From contig NZ_JACHLR010000027.1 in assembly GCF_014204535.1 (NCBI RefSeq), positions 1-32,793 of the forward strand: DNA of 32,793 nucleotides. Direction: 5' to 3'. This DNA comes from Novosphingobium chloroacetimidivorans (GTDB taxonomy: Bacteria; Pseudomonadota; Alphaproteobacteria; Sphingomonadales; Sphingomonadaceae). A program made the translations under genes and the position numbers. This document shows, piece after piece, positions 31,294 through 32,793 of this stretch; within the stretch, counting starts at the first letter, position 1, and every line of letters starts with the position of its first letter. Under the pieces are notes generated by a model, which made no database searches, was not told the origin of the DNA, and saw only the letters and a program-made list of their open reading frames with translations.

Positions 31294-32607
31294 ATGTCCG
31301 CCGACTATTTCGCCCCGTTCGACACCATCCGCTTCGAAGGGCCCGAAAGCACGAACGACCTCGCCTACCGCTGGTACGACAAGGACCGGGTCGTGATGGG
31401 CAAGCGAATGGAGGAGCACCTGCGCTTCGCCGTTTGCTTCTGGCACACCTTCTGCTGGCCGGGGAGCGACGTGTTCGGTGCCGGGACCTTTAACCGCCCC
31501 TGGCACGCCGGCCCCAACGATGCGGCCCGTGCCACCGCCAAGCGCGAGGCCGCGCTGGCATTCGTCGAGAAGCTCGACGTGCCGTTTTACTGCTTCCACG
31601 ATGTCGATGTGATGGCCGATGCCGAGGACGCCGGCTCGTTCCGCTCCAGCTTTGCCGAAGCCGTCGATCATCTCGAGGAACTGCAAGGCAAGCACGGCCG
31701 CCAGCTGCTGTGGGGCACCGCCAACCTGTTCAGCCACCCGCGCTACATGGCGGGTGCGGCGACCAATCCGGATCCGGAGGTCTATGCCTGGGCCGCGATG
31801 CAGGTGCGCGACTGCCTGGAGGCGACCCACCGCCTGGGCGGCGCCAACTACGTCCTGTGGGGTGGCCGCGAAGGCTATGATACCCTCCTGAACACCGAGA
31901 TCGGCATCGAGCAGGAGAACTTCGGCCGGCTTCTCAGCCTTGTGGTCGAGCACAAGCACCGCATTGGCTTCAAAGGCGCCATCCTGATCGAACCCAAGCC
32001 GCACGAGCCGACCAAGCATCAGTACGATTTCGACACCCAGACGGTTTACGCGTTCCTCAAGCGGTTCGGGCTCGAGAATGAGGTGAAGGTCAATATCGAG
32101 GCGAACCACGCGACGCTTTCGGGCCACACCTTCGAGCATGAAATCGCCATGGCCCGCGCCCTTGGCATCTTCGGTTCGATCGACGCCAACCGGGGCGATC
32201 CGCAAAACGGCTGGGATACCGACCAATTCCCCAACTCGGTCGAGGAAACCACCCTGGCGATGATCGAGATCATTCGCGCAGGCGGGTTCACCACCGGCGG
32301 ATTCAACTTCGACGCGAAAGTTCGCCGCCAGTCCATCGACGCCACCGACTTGTTCCACGGCCACATCGGCGGCATCGATACGATCGCACGTGCGCTCCTG
32401 CGCGCAGCGGCCATCATCGAAGACGGCCAGCTCGATGCTTTCCGCCAGGAACGTTACGCAGGCTGGCGGGGCGAGACCGGCAAGGCGATCCATGCGCCCG
32501 AGGCCACGCTCGCCTCGGTAGCCGAACTTGCGATCCAAGCCAATCGCGCGCCAGAGCCGCGTTCCGGCCGCCAGGAGTGGCTCGAGAACCTGGTCAATCG
32601 GTTCTAG
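31294..32607 (+). CDS. xylA: Xylose isomerase
   Basis: 437-residue class II xylose isomerase converting D-xylose to D-xylulose in the cytoplasm. The start at 31294 has AAGGAAGAG five bases upstream. Active-site residues match the E. coli enzyme offset by one: the catalytic pair H102 and D105 (FHDVDVM), metal ligands E233 (LIEPKPHEPTKHQYDFD, with K235), E269 and H272 (NIEANHATLSGH), D297 (SIDANRGD), and D308 and D310 (GWDTDQFP). It is coupled to xylB. The presence of XylA/XylB shows use of the isomerase route rather than the oxidative Weimberg route often seen in Caulobacter-type relatives. The stop codon is part of a terminator stem. Confidence 0.98.
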   Translation: MSADYFAPFDTIRFEGPESTNDLAYRWYDKDRVVMGKRMEEHLRFAVCFWHTFCWPGSDVFGAGTFNRPWHAGPNDAARATAKREAALAFVEKLDVPFYCFHDVDVMADAEDAGSFRSSFAEAVDHLEELQGKHGRQLLWGTANLFSHPRYMAGAATNPDPEVYAWAAMQVRDCLEATHRLGGANYVLWGGREGYDTLLNTEIGIEQENFGRLLSLVVEHKHRIGFKGAILIEPKPHEPTKHQYDFDTQTVYAFLKRFGLENEVKVNIEANHATLSGHTFEHEIAMARALGIFGSIDANRGDPQNGWDTDQFPNSVEETTLAMIEIIRAGGFTTGGFNFDAKVRRQSIDATDLFHGHIGGIDTIARALLRAAAIIEDGQLDAFRQERYAGWRGETGKAIHAPEATLASVAELAIQANRAPEPRSGRQEWLENLVNRF

Positions 32608-32644
32608 AGCGTCATCATTATGAGCGAAGACGCTCTAGGTTTTT
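32605..32644 (+). terminator. Terminator overlapping the xylA stop
   Basis: TAGAGCGTC (32605-32613, beginning with the stop codon) pairs exactly with GACGCTCTA (32629-32637). GG and a run of five T follow. The 15-base loop is long for a terminator. It also forms the first part of the intergenic repeat. Confidence 0.65.
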
Positions 32645-32698
32645 GATGCCGCATTTTCCGAGCCATTGACCGTAAAGGGTCAACTTGGAAATGCCCCA
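32605..32698 (+). repeat. Intergenic repeat, copy 2
   Basis: Second copy of the element at 16061-16152, with a hairpin followed by TTTTTGATGCCGCATTTTCC and then CCATTGACCGT and GGTCAACTTGGAAATGC. The last conserved base is 32694. The IS copy begins four bases later, so the IS inserted at or within the end of this repeat. This copy has the more perfect hairpin of the two. Confidence 0.8.
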
Positions 32699-32793
32699 TG
32701 ACGTGACCCCCTGGTATCCACCAGCACGGATTAGAGCCGGGCAGCTTTGTTACGCGTGAGCGCGGGTTGAGCAATGGCCTGCGCAGCGGAGCC
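32699..32793 (-). mobile_element. Partial IS end (right copy), inverted
   Basis: Exact reverse complement of 1-95. The terminus begins TGACGTGACCCCC, and the presumed transposase tail reads leftward on the minus strand, ending at 32731. The two copies therefore face each other across the window. The target duplication cannot be checked, because the far end of each element is outside the window. Being a repeat, it is also a natural place for an assembly to break. Confidence 0.7.

Noticed and set aside
31258..32538. Long open frame on the minus strand opposite xylA
   Set aside because: Antisense to a xylose isomerase with all active-site residues; the amino-acid make-up (long runs of Val, Gly, Asp) is typical of a GC-rich shadow frame.
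1..32793. CRISPR array, tRNA or rRNA genes, phage genes, toxin-antitoxin or defence genes
   Set aside because: No regularly spaced repeats, cloverleaf sequences, rRNA signatures or typical defence/phage protein motifs were seen on either strand.

Overview
The window looks like chromosomal (or large-replicon) DNA of a sphingomonad-type alphaproteobacterium, in the Novosphingobium/Sphingobium/Sphingomonas area. The reasons are high GC, two large TonB-dependent receptors with the '(D/E)I(I/V)VTAQ' plug start, Tat-exported GH43 enzymes, a GPH symporter beside a TonB receptor, and a LacI-type regulator with alphaproteobacterial xylose-type operators. This placement is inference from gene style, not from a marker gene. 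No rRNA, tRNA or CRISPR array was seen.

The window begins and ends in the same 95-base sequence in opposite orientation (1-95 and 32699-32793). This appears to be one end of an insertion sequence, probably IS3-like, with both transposase tails reading inward. The window is therefore the interior between two inverted IS copies.

Left part (about 100-11860): a TonB-dependent receptor, a decayed IS5-type transposase, then a leftward set of oxidative genes: a TetR regulator, a luciferase-like flavin monooxygenase, an NTF2/SnoaL-like protein, a frameshifted second TetR gene, a KstD-like FAD dehydrogenase and an SRPBCC protein. A rightward SDR and an MFS carrier lie divergently. This resembles a catabolic island for a hydrophobic carboxylic, terpenoid or steroid-like compound; the substrate is not readable from sequence. 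Three related 17-base sites next to the intact tetR suggest its regulon.

Right part (about 12030-32610): a glycoside/pentose utilisation locus. It holds a TonB receptor divergent from a GPH symporter, a cytoplasmic GH3 glycosidase, two divergent Tat-exported GH43 paralogues, a sugar-porter MFS transporter, a LacI-type repressor, xylulokinase and xylose isomerase. Three near-identical palindromes (core TGGTAGCGCT) sit in the promoters of the GH43 pair, the transporter and xylB, so one repressor probably controls surface hydrolysis, uptake and catabolism of xylose-containing oligosaccharides.

Embedded in that locus (18680-23213) is a module that does not fit sugar use: an M20 deacylase, a LysR regulator, a DUF1028 protein, a RidA-family protein and an FMO-like flavoprotein. 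These suggest oxidation and deacylation of a nitrogen-containing compound. Other structures are strong terminators, a diverged intergenic repeat present twice, and several hairpins.
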